Shown here: in pieces, positions 17,658 to 26,168 of the stretch | Numbering within the stretch: position 1 is the first letter of the stretch | Layout: each line of letters starts with the position of its first letter | Source: Bin87 sp965220265 | GTDB taxonomy: Bacteria > Chloroflexota > Dehalococcoidia > Lucifugimonadales > UBA3495 | DNA length: 64,000 nucleotides | Reading direction: 5' to 3' | NCBI GenBank assembly: GCA_965220265.1 | Contig: CBDCPM010000004.1 | Coordinates: 3,720,001 to 3,784,000 of the forward strand | Translations under genes and position numbers: made by a program | The notes under the pieces: generated by a model | The model's input: only the letters and a program-made list of their open reading frames with translations | What the model was told of the DNA's origin: nothing | Database searches by the model: none

Positions 17658-18552
17658 TTATGCGGATTCCTCCTGGATTGCGATTGATGCTCATGGGATC
17701 GCCGTTGTTGTCTCCGTGAACCTCCTACCTGATCTTTCCAGTAGTGCGGCAAACGGCAGCAAGTTGACTGTTGTGGTCCGTCAAGAGTGATGGTACGACC
17801 CCATGTCCAGTCATCGAAGGTGCTATGGTGTTGAGTGGCAGGTCGCCGTATGGCCCGGCGGCGTGAGTGCTCATGGTGCCGGATTGCCTGCGCGACGGCT
17901 CGCTCTGGCGTTTACAGTTCGTCGAATTCGCGCACGCGTTTAGTACGCTATGTGTCAACGGATATCGTTGGAGCGGCCCTGAGCATCCGCCGATTGCTGA
18001 TCATGCGGATGATATGCGCCGTTTCGCACAAAGTCTGTGCAATCAATGTTTTGCACTGTATTTGTTGTATATGTGCACAAAAACGGATTTGCTTTCCGCA
18101 GCAATACGAGGGCTGCAGTTGGGAAATGGCCGACTTTTCGGGATCTATGTTCATGTGCAAAGGTTCTCACGCCATCCGCTAAACCATGTAAAAGTGCTGT
18201 TGAATGCGACCAGGCACCATGAAAAGTCCGGTACCGGGGGCAGATTGCGCTTTGTTCGCGTGGTTGCGTGGGTGATGGCCCCACGTTTCACCTGCGATTA
18301 CGCGTCCGCGTGTTTGAACCTGGATCCCGAAGTCCCAGCAAACGCAGTCCCTGCGCATTGAGATGGCTGGGACATCCGGTCGGCGAGGAATTGGCTGCAA
18401 TCCGGGAAGCGGTTGCGCAGAGGCCGTGGGCTGGCTGCTGTCGTGGCAAGCGCGTCCAAGGTGGATCGTGGCTGGTTGCCGTGACGGCAAGCACGTCCAA
18501 GGTGGATCGCGCGCCACTTGCCAGCCTAAGTGTCGGCGACTATCATAGCCGC
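17658..18552. other. Non-coding interval
   Basis: About 900 bp with no supported gene and somewhat AT-richer composition between 17940 and 18200. The only structure noticed is a 24-bp direct repeat pair at 18445-18509, just upstream of the DUF3090 gene. Confidence 0.5.
18445..18509. repeat. 24-bp direct repeat pair, 41-bp period
   Basis: 18445-18468 and 18486-18509 share ggcaag(c/a)... cgtccaaggtggatcg with one mismatch. They are 41 bp apart start to start, about four helical turns, and end 43 bp before the DUF3090 start, so they could be paired regulator sites or a small local duplication. Confidence 0.5.
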
Positions 18553-19086
18553 ATGGCAGAGCGCGAAGTTAGCTACAAGTTGGGCGCTGCTCGGTCCGTG
18601 TCCGCCGAGACTTTCGGGCAGCCCGGCCGTCGTACCTTCCGGCTGGTTGCGGAGGCCGGAAGAGCCCAATCCTTTATCTGGCTCGAGAAAGAGCAGCTTC
18701 TCCAACTGGCACTGTATCTCCAGCAGGCCGCTCAACAGTTCGGGGAATCGGTTGTCGATAAAGACAGCACTCCCGGAGAGCCGCCGTGGATGGGCGACCC
18801 GTTGGAGCAGGACTTTCACGCTCGACAGATGCAGTTGGAATACGACAAGGAGGCGAACTGCTTTGTCATCCACGCCTTCGAGGGCGACGAGGACGACCCC
18901 GACGCCGGGGCCCAGACGTCCGTCAGCTTCTGGATGACGATGGCCCAGTCGTCAGCATTGGCCGAACAGGCGTTGGGGATCTGCGCCGCCGGTCGACCTC
19001 CATGCTTCCTGTGCGGCGCGCCGATTGATCCCGACGGCCACCGCTGCGTCCGCGCCAACGGCCACGCCGTATTCGAAACCGGCTAG
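18553..19086 (+). CDS. DUF3090 family protein
   Basis: 177 residues of DUF3090, a family seen in Actinobacteria and Chloroflexota. Characteristic features are the early YKLGAARSVSAETFGQPG, the middle FIWLEKEQLLQLALYLQQ near 47, and a C-terminal zinc-knuckle-like PPCFLCGAPIDPDGHRC near 150. The start is ATG 18553; longer frames upstream run through the direct repeat region and lack family resemblance. It is followed by an SCO1664 family gene 24 bp later, the standard arrangement in genomes with these families, where a phosphomutase gene is often linked too. Function unknown. Confidence 0.9.
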   Translation: MAEREVSYKLGAARSVSAETFGQPGRRTFRLVAEAGRAQSFIWLEKEQLLQLALYLQQAAQQFGESVVDKDSTPGEPPWMGDPLEQDFHARQMQLEYDKEANCFVIHAFEGDEDDPDAGAQTSVSFWMTMAQSSALAEQALGICAAGRPPCFLCGAPIDPDGHRCVRANGHAVFETG

Positions 19087-19110
19087 CCGGCCTGCAGGCC
19101 GCCTTTTCCC

Positions 19111-19842
19111 GTGGTCACCGACGGGCCATCCGACCTTGACCTGCTCCGGCACGGGGAGATCCTGAGCTGCGACCTGACGCGGCAGGGCTCCAATTACACA
19201 TACCTGGCCGAGATTTCCCTGGACGATCGTTACTGCTTGGCCATCTACAAGCCCAGGCAGGGCGAATGGCCACTGTGGGACTTCCCTTCCGGCACACTCT
19301 ACAAGCGTGAGTACGCCGCGTACCTACTCAGCAGCATTCTGGGTTGGGACTTCGTTCCACCAACCATCATTCGGGAGGGGCCGGGCGGCATTGGTTCCGT
19401 CCAGCTCTACGTCGACCACAACCCCAGGGAAAACTACTACACCATCACGCGCGAGGAACTGAGCGAGTGCGACGCCGATCAGCTGCGCACCATCTGTTGC
19501 TTCGACCTCGTTGCCAACAACACCGACCGGAAGCCGGAGCATGTCCTCCGCGCCCCCGACGGCAAGCTGTGGGGCATCGACCACGGCCTGACCTTCCATG
19601 CGGACACCAAGATCCGCACCGCAATCTGGGATTTCGCGGACGAACCCATACCCGATCGTCTGCTGGAACCCTTGCGCCGCCTCTGCGGGCAAATGCTGGC
19701 GCCCACGGGCGACGTGGCCGAACTGCTGTCCCTGATGGACGCCGCCGAGGTCCGGGCCCTGATGCAGCGGCTGCAATGGGTGCTGCAGGAAGGAACCTAC
19801 CCCGGCCTCCCGGGATATCGCCGTCGCCGGCAACGAGGCTAG
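19111..19842 (+). CDS. SCO1664 family protein (PI3/4-kinase-like fold)
   Basis: 243 residues of the SCO1664 family, with kinase-like motifs: YLAEISLDDRYCLAIYKP near residue 30 (nucleotide-binding lysine region), CFDLVANNTDRKPEHVL near 131 (catalytic loop with N and D) and WGIDHGLTFH near 154 (metal-binding D). These match the atypical PI3/4-kinase or HipA-like fold, so phosphotransfer activity is possible but unproven. The start is GTG 19111. It pairs with the upstream DUF3090 gene; its TAG overlaps by 4 bp the stop of the convergent HAD phosphatase. Confidence 0.9.
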   Translation: MVTDGPSDLDLLRHGEILSCDLTRQGSNYTYLAEISLDDRYCLAIYKPRQGEWPLWDFPSGTLYKREYAAYLLSSILGWDFVPPTIIREGPGGIGSVQLYVDHNPRENYYTITREELSECDADQLRTICCFDLVANNTDRKPEHVLRAPDGKLWGIDHGLTFHADTKIRTAIWDFADEPIPDRLLEPLRRLCGQMLAPTGDVAELLSLMDAAEVRALMQRLQWVLQEGTYPGLPGYRRRRQRG

Positions 19843-20507
19843 CTTCCCTCTGCCAGCAGGCTGTAGTCGAAGTGCTCCAGGTTCTCGATGATCACGTCCG
19901 CCGCTGACAGGTCCAGGTGACGGGTGGAATCGGTCAGGGTGCAAACGGTGTAAGCTCCTGACGAACTGGCCGCCGCCAGACCGATGGGGGAGTCTTCGAT
20001 CGCCACGCACTCCGCCGCCTCCAGCCCGAGCAGCCGCGCCGCCTTGATGTAGATGTCCGGGGCCGGCTTGCCATTTTCGATGTCGTCTCCGCCCAGCGCC
20101 ACGGAGAAGGCGTCGGTCAGCCCGATCACCGACAGCTTCAGGTTCACCCATTCCCGCAGCGATGACGATGCCACTGCGATGGGTAGGCTCCGCCGCTGGG
20201 CCTCCGCGATCAACGCCCGCACCCCCGGCCGCGCCACCAGGTCCGAGCGCAGCACGTCCTTCACCACCTCGTTGTAGCCGGCCAGCAGCTCCGCCGGCGT
20301 CTGCGGTATCCCGCGCAGCTCCTTGACCCGCACCCACGTCTCCTCCACCGTCGTGCCCAGCAGGTAGCGGTTGTTCTCCTCTTCCGTTATCGGCGGCGCG
20401 CCGCACCGTTCCACCATCACGTTCACCGCCTTATGGAACAGCGGCTCGCTATCCACCAGCACCCCGTCCATGTCGAACAAAATCCCCTTGTATCCAGGCA
20501 TCGCCAA
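19839..20507 (-). CDS. HAD family phosphatase (beta-phosphoglucomutase-like)
   Basis: 222 residues of the haloacid dehalogenase superfamily, subfamily IA. Motif I is FDMDGVLVDSEP (residues 11-22), with catalytic aspartates and a cap domain after it. Motif II lies in PIAVASSS near 108, motif III lysine in NGKPAPDIY near 145, and motif IV in CVAIEDSPIGLAAA near 168. It is a typical sugar-phosphate phosphatase or phosphoglucomutase-like enzyme; substrate unknown. Its stop overlaps the convergent SCO1664 stop (shared CTAG). Confidence 0.93.
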   Translation of the reverse strand: MAMPGYKGILFDMDGVLVDSEPLFHKAVNVMVERCGAPPITEEENNRYLLGTTVEETWVRVKELRGIPQTPAELLAGYNEVVKDVLRSDLVARPGVRALIAEAQRRSLPIAVASSSLREWVNLKLSVIGLTDAFSVALGGDDIENGKPAPDIYIKAARLLGLEAAECVAIEDSPIGLAAASSSGAYTVCTLTDSTRHLDLSAADVIIENLEHFDYSLLAEGS

Positions 20508-20574
20508 CCGTCCTCCAGTTTGCGTCGCGAAGATTATATCCCGTACGGTGTGGTCCGACTTCCGTCGCGACCGC

Positions 20575-21696
20575 CTATTCGCTCAGCAGGAAGCACGAGG
20601 AAGCCTTGAAGATCGCCCACATCGACAGCCCTGACGTGATGCCCATCGCTTCCAGCGACGTCCCGGTGATGTGGCAGCGTAGCGGGACCCCGTCGCAGTC
20701 CAGAGTCACCTCGTAGCCCGGCGGCCTCAGCGTCACCGCCGTCACCACGCCGGCCCACGTGTTCCGCGCCGAAGATTCCGGAAGCGGGCCCGCCGCCAGG
20801 ATGATGTCCGATGCCCGGATCCCCACGGTCACCGGATCGCCCAACGCGCACCCGTCCGCCAGCGGAGTCTCCAGCACATGCTCCGCCGCCGCGCATACCA
20901 TGGTGCCGTCCTGTGGCAGCCGCGCCGTCACCCGCATCTCCAGCAGGTTCTCGACGCCTACCAACCGCGCCACGCGACCGCGGCCCGGCTGTTCCAGCGC
21001 CGTCAGCGGTGGCCCCTGTGCTACGGTTACGCCGGCGTCGATGATCTGCACGTCGTCTCCCAGGGCCAGGGCCTCTTCCCTGTTGTGCGTCACCAGGATC
21101 ACCGGCACGTCGAACTGACGGATCGTTGCCCGTAACTCCGAGCCCAGCTCCCGCCGCAACTCCATGTCCAGAGCGGCAAATGGTTCGTCCAGCAGCAGCA
21201 GGTCCGGCGACGGCGCCAGCGCCCGGGCCAGCGCGGCCCGCTGTTGCTGGCCTCCCGACAGTTGCCAGACCCGCCTGTCCTCGAGCCCGTCCAGCCGCAG
21301 CCGTTCCACCAGTTCTGCCACCCGTCGGCGCGCCCACTCGCCCTGCCGGTCCCGCAGGCCGTAGGCGATGTTATGGCGCACGGTCAGGTGGGGGAACAGG
21401 TGGTTTTGCTGCGTCACGTATCCCACACCCCTCAGGTGTGGCTGCACCCAGACCCGCCGCACTCCGGAGACGCCCCTGTCCTCGTACACCGTGCGGCCCG
21501 CTATGACGATGTGACCGGCGTCGGGCCGTACCAGTCCCGCTACGGTGCGCAGAGCTGTTGTCTTGCCCGCCCCGGACGGTCCGAACAGCACCAGGACGCT
21601 GCCCGCCTTCACCTCGAAGGACAGCTCCAGCCGAAAGTCGCCCAGGTTGACCGCGAAGTCGCCGGAAGCCCCGGCTGAGCTCGGTTTCTCGTTCAT
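20575..21696 (-). CDS. modC: Molybdate/tungstate ABC transporter ATP-binding protein
   Basis: 373 residues. The ATPase half carries Walker A GPSGAGKTT (about residue 39), the Q-loop in YVTQQNHLFPHL, signature LSGGQQQRAALARAL near 142 and Walker B LLLLDEPFAALD. A C-terminal TOBE-type regulatory domain (about 240-373) is present, as in ModC. The start is ATG 21694-21696, overlapping the modB stop by 4 bp. The frame is open much further upstream, but that part overlaps modB and is not coding in this frame. It powers uptake of molybdate or tungstate with modB and modA. Confidence 0.94.
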   Translation of the reverse strand: MNEKPSSAGASGDFAVNLGDFRLELSFEVKAGSVLVLFGPSGAGKTTALRTVAGLVRPDAGHIVIAGRTVYEDRGVSGVRRVWVQPHLRGVGYVTQQNHLFPHLTVRHNIAYGLRDRQGEWARRRVAELVERLRLDGLEDRRVWQLSGGQQQRAALARALAPSPDLLLLDEPFAALDMELRRELGSELRATIRQFDVPVILVTHNREEALALGDDVQIIDAGVTVAQGPPLTALEQPGRGRVARLVGVENLLEMRVTARLPQDGTMVCAAAEHVLETPLADGCALGDPVTVGIRASDIILAAGPLPESSARNTWAGVVTAVTLRPPGYEVTLDCDGVPLRCHITGTSLEAMGITSGLSMWAIFKASSCFLLSE

Positions 21697-22541
21697 GCGA
21701 GAGACCCCGTTCGACGCAGCAGCAGGCTCAGCGCCGCCAGCGCCAGGGAGGACATCGCCAGCAGCAGCACCGCCAGCGCCAGCGCCGACCCGAGGCTCGA
21801 CTCCATGGCCGTCATTATCGCCAGGGGCATCGTCTGCGTGCGCCCGGTCAGGTTCCCCGCAAACATGATCGTCGCGCCGAATTCCGACACTGCCCGCGCC
21901 CAGGACAGGGTCAGTCCGGTCAGTAGCGACGGCCAGGCCACCGGCAGAGTCAGCCGCCAGAACGTCGCCCACGGCGAAACCCCCAGCGTTTGCGACACCT
22001 CTTCGTAGGTCGGGTCGACGCCGGCGAACCCGATCCGCGCCGCCCGAATGTAGAACGGCGCGGCTACGAAGACCTGAGCAAAGATCACGGCCCCAGTCGT
22101 GAAGGGCAGCGCGATCCCTATCGTCGACAACGCCGGTCCCAGCAGCCCGTTTCGGCCGAAGGCCATCAGCATCGCCACGCCGGCCACGACCGGCGGCAGC
22201 ACGATGGGCAGTTCCACGAAGGTGTCGATCACCCGCAGCAGCGGCGACTGACGGCGGGCCAGCAGCAAGGCAAACGGCGTTCCCACCACCACCACTATCA
22301 CCATGCTCACGACGCTCGTGATCACGGTGAGCCGCAGCGCTTGCAGTACCAAGCCTCCCGTCAGTCCGGCCAGGAAACCCTCCTGCTGCCCCGCACGCGC
22401 CAGCAGGGCCATGATGGGCAATCCGATGAACAGTACGTAGACGACCGTCGCCGCCATCCCGGCAGGGGCCAGCGCCCCCAGAGACGCCGGCTGTCGTCCT
22501 CCCTTGCTGCCTGCGCGGCCCTTGAGGAACCTTGGGATCAT
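21693..22541 (-). CDS. modB: Molybdate/tungstate ABC transporter permease
   Basis: 282 residues with six or so membrane segments. The EAA-type coupling loop is seen as YEEVSQTLGVSPWATFWRLT (about residues 178-197). LPPVVAGVAMLMAFGRNGLLG and SEFGATIMFAGN are typical of ModB. It overlaps modC by 4 bp downstream and modA by 4 bp upstream (ATGA in both cases), so the three genes are one translationally coupled operon. Confidence 0.95.
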   Translation of the reverse strand: MIPRFLKGRAGSKGGRQPASLGALAPAGMAATVVYVLFIGLPIMALLARAGQQEGFLAGLTGGLVLQALRLTVITSVVSMVIVVVVGTPFALLLARRQSPLLRVIDTFVELPIVLPPVVAGVAMLMAFGRNGLLGPALSTIGIALPFTTGAVIFAQVFVAAPFYIRAARIGFAGVDPTYEEVSQTLGVSPWATFWRLTLPVAWPSLLTGLTLSWARAVSEFGATIMFAGNLTGRTQTMPLAIMTAMESSLGSALALAVLLLAMSSLALAALSLLLRRTGSLA

Positions 22542-23404
22542 TGCCGGTGACGGGTGGCCGCGGCGACGTCCAAGGCGGGCGTTCTTTCAGCGCAGGGGCA
22601 AGCGACGTTGGCCGGCGGTGCGAAGCCGTGTTCCAGCAGGATGGCTTGACCTTGGTCACCCTGCACGAACGCGATGAAGGCCAGCGCCGCGTCCAGGTCG
22701 GCCGCCGTCGTCAGGGCCGCGATCGGATACTGTGCTGCCGGGTTGAACTCCAGCGGGATTGGTATCACGCGGAATGCGCTGGCGTATTGGGCGGCCTCCG
22801 CATCGGTCTCGTAGATCAAGCCGGCGTCCACCTCGCCCAGGGCCACCTTCTGGGCCACGGCGCGCACGTTGGTCTCGTTGGTCACCACGTTGGCCAGCGT
22901 CTTCTCGGCAAAATCGGCGGGAAATTCGGTGTCGGCGGCCATCAGCGCAAGCGACTCGCGAGCGTACGCGCCGGCCGGCACCTCGGCGGCCGCAACGGCG
23001 ATGGTCACGCCGGGACGCGCCAGGTCAGACAGGTCATGTACTGCCGATGACCCAATCGGCGTGGCCACGGCCAGGCGATTGGTGGCGAAATACTCCGGTA
23101 CGTTCCCCAGCAGGTCGGCCGCCTTCACCGCAGCCATCTGCCGCCAGTCGGCGGATGCGAATACGTCGGCGGCCGCCCCATGCTCAAGCTGGGTGCGCAA
23201 CGTCTGGCTGCCGGCGAAGTTGAAGGTCACGTTGATGCCTGGGTTGACGGCTTCGAACTCGGCGGCAATTGCCCGAAATGGCTCGGACAACGACGTAGCC
23301 GCGAACACGGTGAGGGTCTGCCCGTCGGGTCCGTCGGATGGAGCGGCGGCGCATCCCGCTACGGTGACGGCCACGACGGCAAGGGAGATAATACGGACGA
23401 GCAT
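22538..23404 (-). CDS. modA: Molybdate/tungstate-binding lipoprotein
   Basis: 288 residues of the ModA family. From ATG 23402-23404 there is a lipoprotein signal peptide with lipobox VAGC (Cys at residue 18). Ligand-site segments TVFAATSLSEPF and FNFAGSQTLRTQLEHGAAAD follow, with GLIYETDA near 205. It captures the oxyanion outside the membrane for ModBC. An earlier in-frame start (23473) would bury the signal peptide 23 residues inside, so it is rejected. No ModE-like regulator is adjacent. Confidence 0.94.
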   Translation of the reverse strand: MLVRIISLAVVAVTVAGCAAAPSDGPDGQTLTVFAATSLSEPFRAIAAEFEAVNPGINVTFNFAGSQTLRTQLEHGAAADVFASADWRQMAAVKAADLLGNVPEYFATNRLAVATPIGSSAVHDLSDLARPGVTIAVAAAEVPAGAYARESLALMAADTEFPADFAEKTLANVVTNETNVRAVAQKVALGEVDAGLIYETDAEAAQYASAFRVIPIPLEFNPAAQYPIAALTTAADLDAALAFIAFVQGDQGQAILLEHGFAPPANVACPCAERTPALDVAAATRHRQ

Positions 23405-23573
23405 CGTAGTTGGAGCATTCCTGGGCGAGGCACGGGCGTGAATTATAGCAACAGGCCGCGCTTGACTCCCCATAACCCCCTGCCGTTAAATGGCCGGAGA
23501 GCGGCGGTCTCGGTCAACCCGGGCAACCGCCGTCCCTATCCGACAGAAAATCAGCCGACCAGGAGGTCCCGAT

Positions 23574-23918
23574 ATGGCTCTCGTACGTTGCGTTACCGAA
23601 ATGGGAATGGGCGTGGATGTTCACGGCCTGGATTACACGCTGGCGGCCAAGCGGGCCGTGTTTGACGCTATCCACCACAGCAGCTTGGGCTTTACCCGCT
23701 TGGTGGGGGCCACCGCCGACGATATGACGGTCAACGTCACCATCGGCGCTCCTCATCCCGAGAAGGTCAACGCCGATGAGGTCGCCGACTCTCTACCCCA
23801 CGGTCGCGCCAACGTGGATGTTGTAGTCGGCGGGCTCCAACTGCTCAACGAGGACGGCAGCGACGGCACCCTCATCGCCAACGCCATCATCACCGTCAGC
23901 ATCGAGGACGGCAAGTAG
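23574..23918 (+). CDS. Lin0512 family protein
   Basis: 114 residues of the Lin0512 family of unknown function. Family pattern: MGMGVDVHGLDYTLAAKRAV then AIHHSSLGF near 36, with a conserved VNVTIGAPHPEKVN core near 55. The start is ATG 23574 with an AGGAGG box at 23561-23566. Soluble and compact, possibly oligomeric as in homologues. It is followed 18 bp later by the YkgJ gene, so likely cotranscribed. Confidence 0.9.
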   Translation: MALVRCVTEMGMGVDVHGLDYTLAAKRAVFDAIHHSSLGFTRLVGATADDMTVNVTIGAPHPEKVNADEVADSLPHGRANVDVVVGGLQLLNEDGSDGTLIANAIITVSIEDGK

Positions 23919-23936
23919 GCTGCGGACCGTCAACCC

Positions 23937-24299
23937 GTGCCGAACCTGTCACTCCCGCCGGAGGAAGCCAGCCGCATCTGCATGAAGGAGTGCCGCGCCA
24001 TGTGCTGCCGCGGCCCCATCATCCTTCGGCTAGAACCCGACGAGGTCACTGGCTTCTATCGCGCGGCGGCCGAACTGGCCACGGAGGCCAGGATCAGCCG
24101 CGCCCCCGACGGAGGCGGCAACGTGCTGTTCCTGGACCAGCCGCGGGAATGCTGCCCCATGCTGGATCCGGCCACTTCCGCTTGCCGGATCTACGACCAC
24201 CGCCCGCGCGTCTGCCGCGAGTTTCCCCGCAAGCGCGAACCCGGCTGCGCCATCTCCGAATGGATTACGCTGGAACCGGAGCCCGACCAAACACCGTAG
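23937..24299 (+). CDS. YkgJ-type cysteine cluster protein
   Basis: 120 residues with the YkgJ cysteine pattern: CMKECRAMCCRG near the N-terminus, RECCPMLDPATSACRIYDHR in the middle, and RPRVCREFPRKREPGC at the end. These residues bind zinc or an iron-sulphur cluster. The start is GTG 23937. The 3' end overlaps the convergent SGNH hydrolase gene by 35 bp. Exact role unknown. Confidence 0.88.
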   Translation: MPNLSLPPEEASRICMKECRAMCCRGPIILRLEPDEVTGFYRAAAELATEARISRAPDGGGNVLFLDQPRECCPMLDPATSACRIYDHRPRVCREFPRKREPGCAISEWITLEPEPDQTP

Positions 24300-25278
24300 A
24301 CGCCACTTTCTCGACGAAGTTGCGCCCCATCGCCTGGTACCCCTCGGCATCGGGGTGCAGGTCATCGGGCAGCATATGGGCCATCTCCGGCCCGAATAGT
24401 TTCAGGCCGTCCACGTAATGCAGGTTGCCGTCGCCCCTCGCCTGCATGATCGATACCGCTTCGGCGACTTCGGACCGCATGGCCGAGAGGGTGAACCCAA
24501 CGGTGTTCTCCGTGTTCTCTCGCGACGCCGAGTAGATCGGCGAAATCACCGCCAGCGGCGTGTCGGGATGCTTCTCCCGCAGGATGTGCACGAACCCGAT
24601 GGTGGCCGGCATGAAGGTCCGCAGCCCGATGCTCGCTGCGTTGTACATGTTGATCCCGACCTTCATCGAGAGATAGTCGGCCGGCAGGTCCCGCATCATC
24701 CGCGCCACCATGGGCTCCAGGTGGCAGCCTCCGCCGTAACCCAGGCAGGTCAGGTTCAGATCGCAGGCGCGGGCGGCCACCGCCGGCCAGGTGAGGCTGG
24801 GGCTGGCGGCGGTACGGCAGTGGGTAATCGAGCTACCGTAGGCCACCCAGCGGGGCCTGCGGTCGTCGTACGGTTCCAGGCCCGCCCCATCCGAAACTTC
24901 CAGGTGGCGCAGCCGGAACTCCCCATGCTGCGGCATCCACAGCTCCACCAGTTTCTCGCCGCCAGGCAGCCCTTCGACCCGGAAGCCGTCCCGTCCCTCC
25001 AGCTCAGCGGACCCGTGGAACTTCCCGTCGCAGTACAGATCAAGGGGGCTGGACTCCGCCGCCGGAACCACCGACCCGGCCACCGTCTCCGTGTCGCTCC
25101 GAAACGAAATCCGCACGCCGGCCGGCATGGACGCCCGCTCCCTCAACGCGTCGGGCGGAAAGAGCGCCCGATCCTCGTACGGAATGCGCCACGGCATCCG
25201 CCATTGCTCGGTATCGTGAAACGAAATTGCCCCCTGCCACGTCAGCCGGGGGTCGTCGGGTCGGATGGTTTGAGGCAT
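24265..25278 (-). CDS. SGNH/GDSL-type hydrolase with N-terminal beta-sandwich domain
   Basis: 337 residues in two parts. The first 140 form a beta-rich domain (LDLYCDGKFHGSAELEG). The second is an SGNH hydrolase domain with nucleophile serine in WVAYGSSITHC near 150, a conserved glycine in LGYGGGCHLEP near 180, asparagine in VGINMYNAAS near 208, and the catalytic pair in DDLHPDAEGY near 312. It likely acts as an esterase on acylated sugars or similar. No signal peptide is seen. The start is ATG 25276-25278; a longer frame reaches into the vapC gene. Confidence 0.88.
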   Translation of the reverse strand: MPQTIRPDDPRLTWQGAISFHDTEQWRMPWRIPYEDRALFPPDALRERASMPAGVRISFRSDTETVAGSVVPAAESSPLDLYCDGKFHGSAELEGRDGFRVEGLPGGEKLVELWMPQHGEFRLRHLEVSDGAGLEPYDDRRPRWVAYGSSITHCRTAASPSLTWPAVAARACDLNLTCLGYGGGCHLEPMVARMMRDLPADYLSMKVGINMYNAASIGLRTFMPATIGFVHILREKHPDTPLAVISPIYSASRENTENTVGFTLSAMRSEVAEAVSIMQARGDGNLHYVDGLKLFGPEMAHMLPDDLHPDAEGYQAMGRNFVEKVASTVFGRAPVPA

Positions 25279-25291
25279 GGTCGTCCTCCAC

Positions 25292-25723
25292 TTACTCCGT
25301 GCGCGTTTCCGCAAAGGGATTTCTGATGGTCAGTCCCTCGATTCGCTGGCCGTCCTGCATGTCTTCACTGTAAAGTTGGGAACAACCGGCCTCCAGTGCC
25401 GCCGCCACGATGAGCGAATCGTAGAAACTGAATCCGTATCTTGTCCGTATTTGCAGGCCACTCCGATAGAGCTCGGGAGTTGGGTAAATCTCCCACAGCG
25501 GAAAAAGTATCTCGCGCAGCAGCTGATCCACTCGATGGGATTCTACCCCTGCCCTTCGTGTAACCACATTGAGCGTTTCTTGGACCACTTGGTAACTGAT
25601 GCATCCGGTCCCATTCGTCAGGTTTTCCCGGACCAAGGTCTCCGCGCGTAGGTATTTGGGTAGGTCGGTGCGTTCAAACAGGTATACGAACACATTGGAG
25701 TCGAAGAATTTTTCAGCGGGCAT
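25292..25723 (-). CDS. vapC: PIN-domain toxin (VapC-like)
   Basis: 143 residues of the PIN ribonuclease fold. Catalytic acids are visible in FFDSNVFVYLFE (D8), in VVQETLNV near 46, in YGFSFYDSLIVAAAL near 96 and in LYSEDMQDG near 117. It should cleave RNA when released from the antitoxin. It overlaps the upstream antitoxin gene by 11 bp, the usual toxin-antitoxin arrangement. Confidence 0.92.
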   Translation of the reverse strand: MPAEKFFDSNVFVYLFERTDLPKYLRAETLVRENLTNGTGCISYQVVQETLNVVTRRAGVESHRVDQLLREILFPLWEIYPTPELYRSGLQIRTRYGFSFYDSLIVAAALEAGCSQLYSEDMQDGQRIEGLTIRNPFAETRTE

Positions 25724-25967
25724 TCATTTCATCGCGATTAGGTTTCGGGCCGCTGGTGTCAATATGCTTACGCAACTCGTGAATGACCTCCATCGCGCGA
25801 TCCGCCCGCTCCTTGCGCTCCTCCGGCGTCTCCTCCACTCGCTCGTCGCCGGCGTAGTCCTGCAGCCAGCCGCGCAACAGCTCGTCCAGCGTCGTATTCT
25901 CCCTGGTCGCCTTTCGACGCGCGGCGTCCAGCAGGCGGTCTTCAATGCTCAGGTTGAGGCTCTTCAT
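25713..25967 (-). CDS. vapB: VapB-like antitoxin
   Basis: 84 residues beginning MKSLNLSIEDRLLDAARRKA, a ribbon-helix-helix-like DNA-binding start, followed by an acidic and basic helical tail that would wrap the toxin. It precedes and overlaps the PIN toxin gene, so it is probably the antitoxin and autorepressor. Confidence 0.88.
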   Translation of the reverse strand: MKSLNLSIEDRLLDAARRKATRENTTLDELLRGWLQDYAGDERVEETPEERKERADRAMEVIHELRKHIDTSGPKPNRDEMNAR

Positions 25968-26168
25968 TCGGCGCTCCCTTCCGGCGTTCCTGTCTCATCT
26001 TATTAGGGTTGCCAGCAGCCTCATTATACAAAAGCGTCCCCCGTTGCAGTGGCCAGGCGTTCTCCAACTGTGGAACAGCCCCGTGTTTTCAAGTATGATT
26101 GCGGAAACCCAGCAACCTGAACCCGCATTCTCCTGAAACTGAACACTCCTGACCCGAGGAGGATCGCC

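Noticed and set aside
20575..22659. A 694-codon frame suggesting a fused modB-modC protein
   Set aside because: The upstream part overlaps modB in a different frame and has no membrane or ATPase motif; modC starts at 21696 with ATGA overlap.
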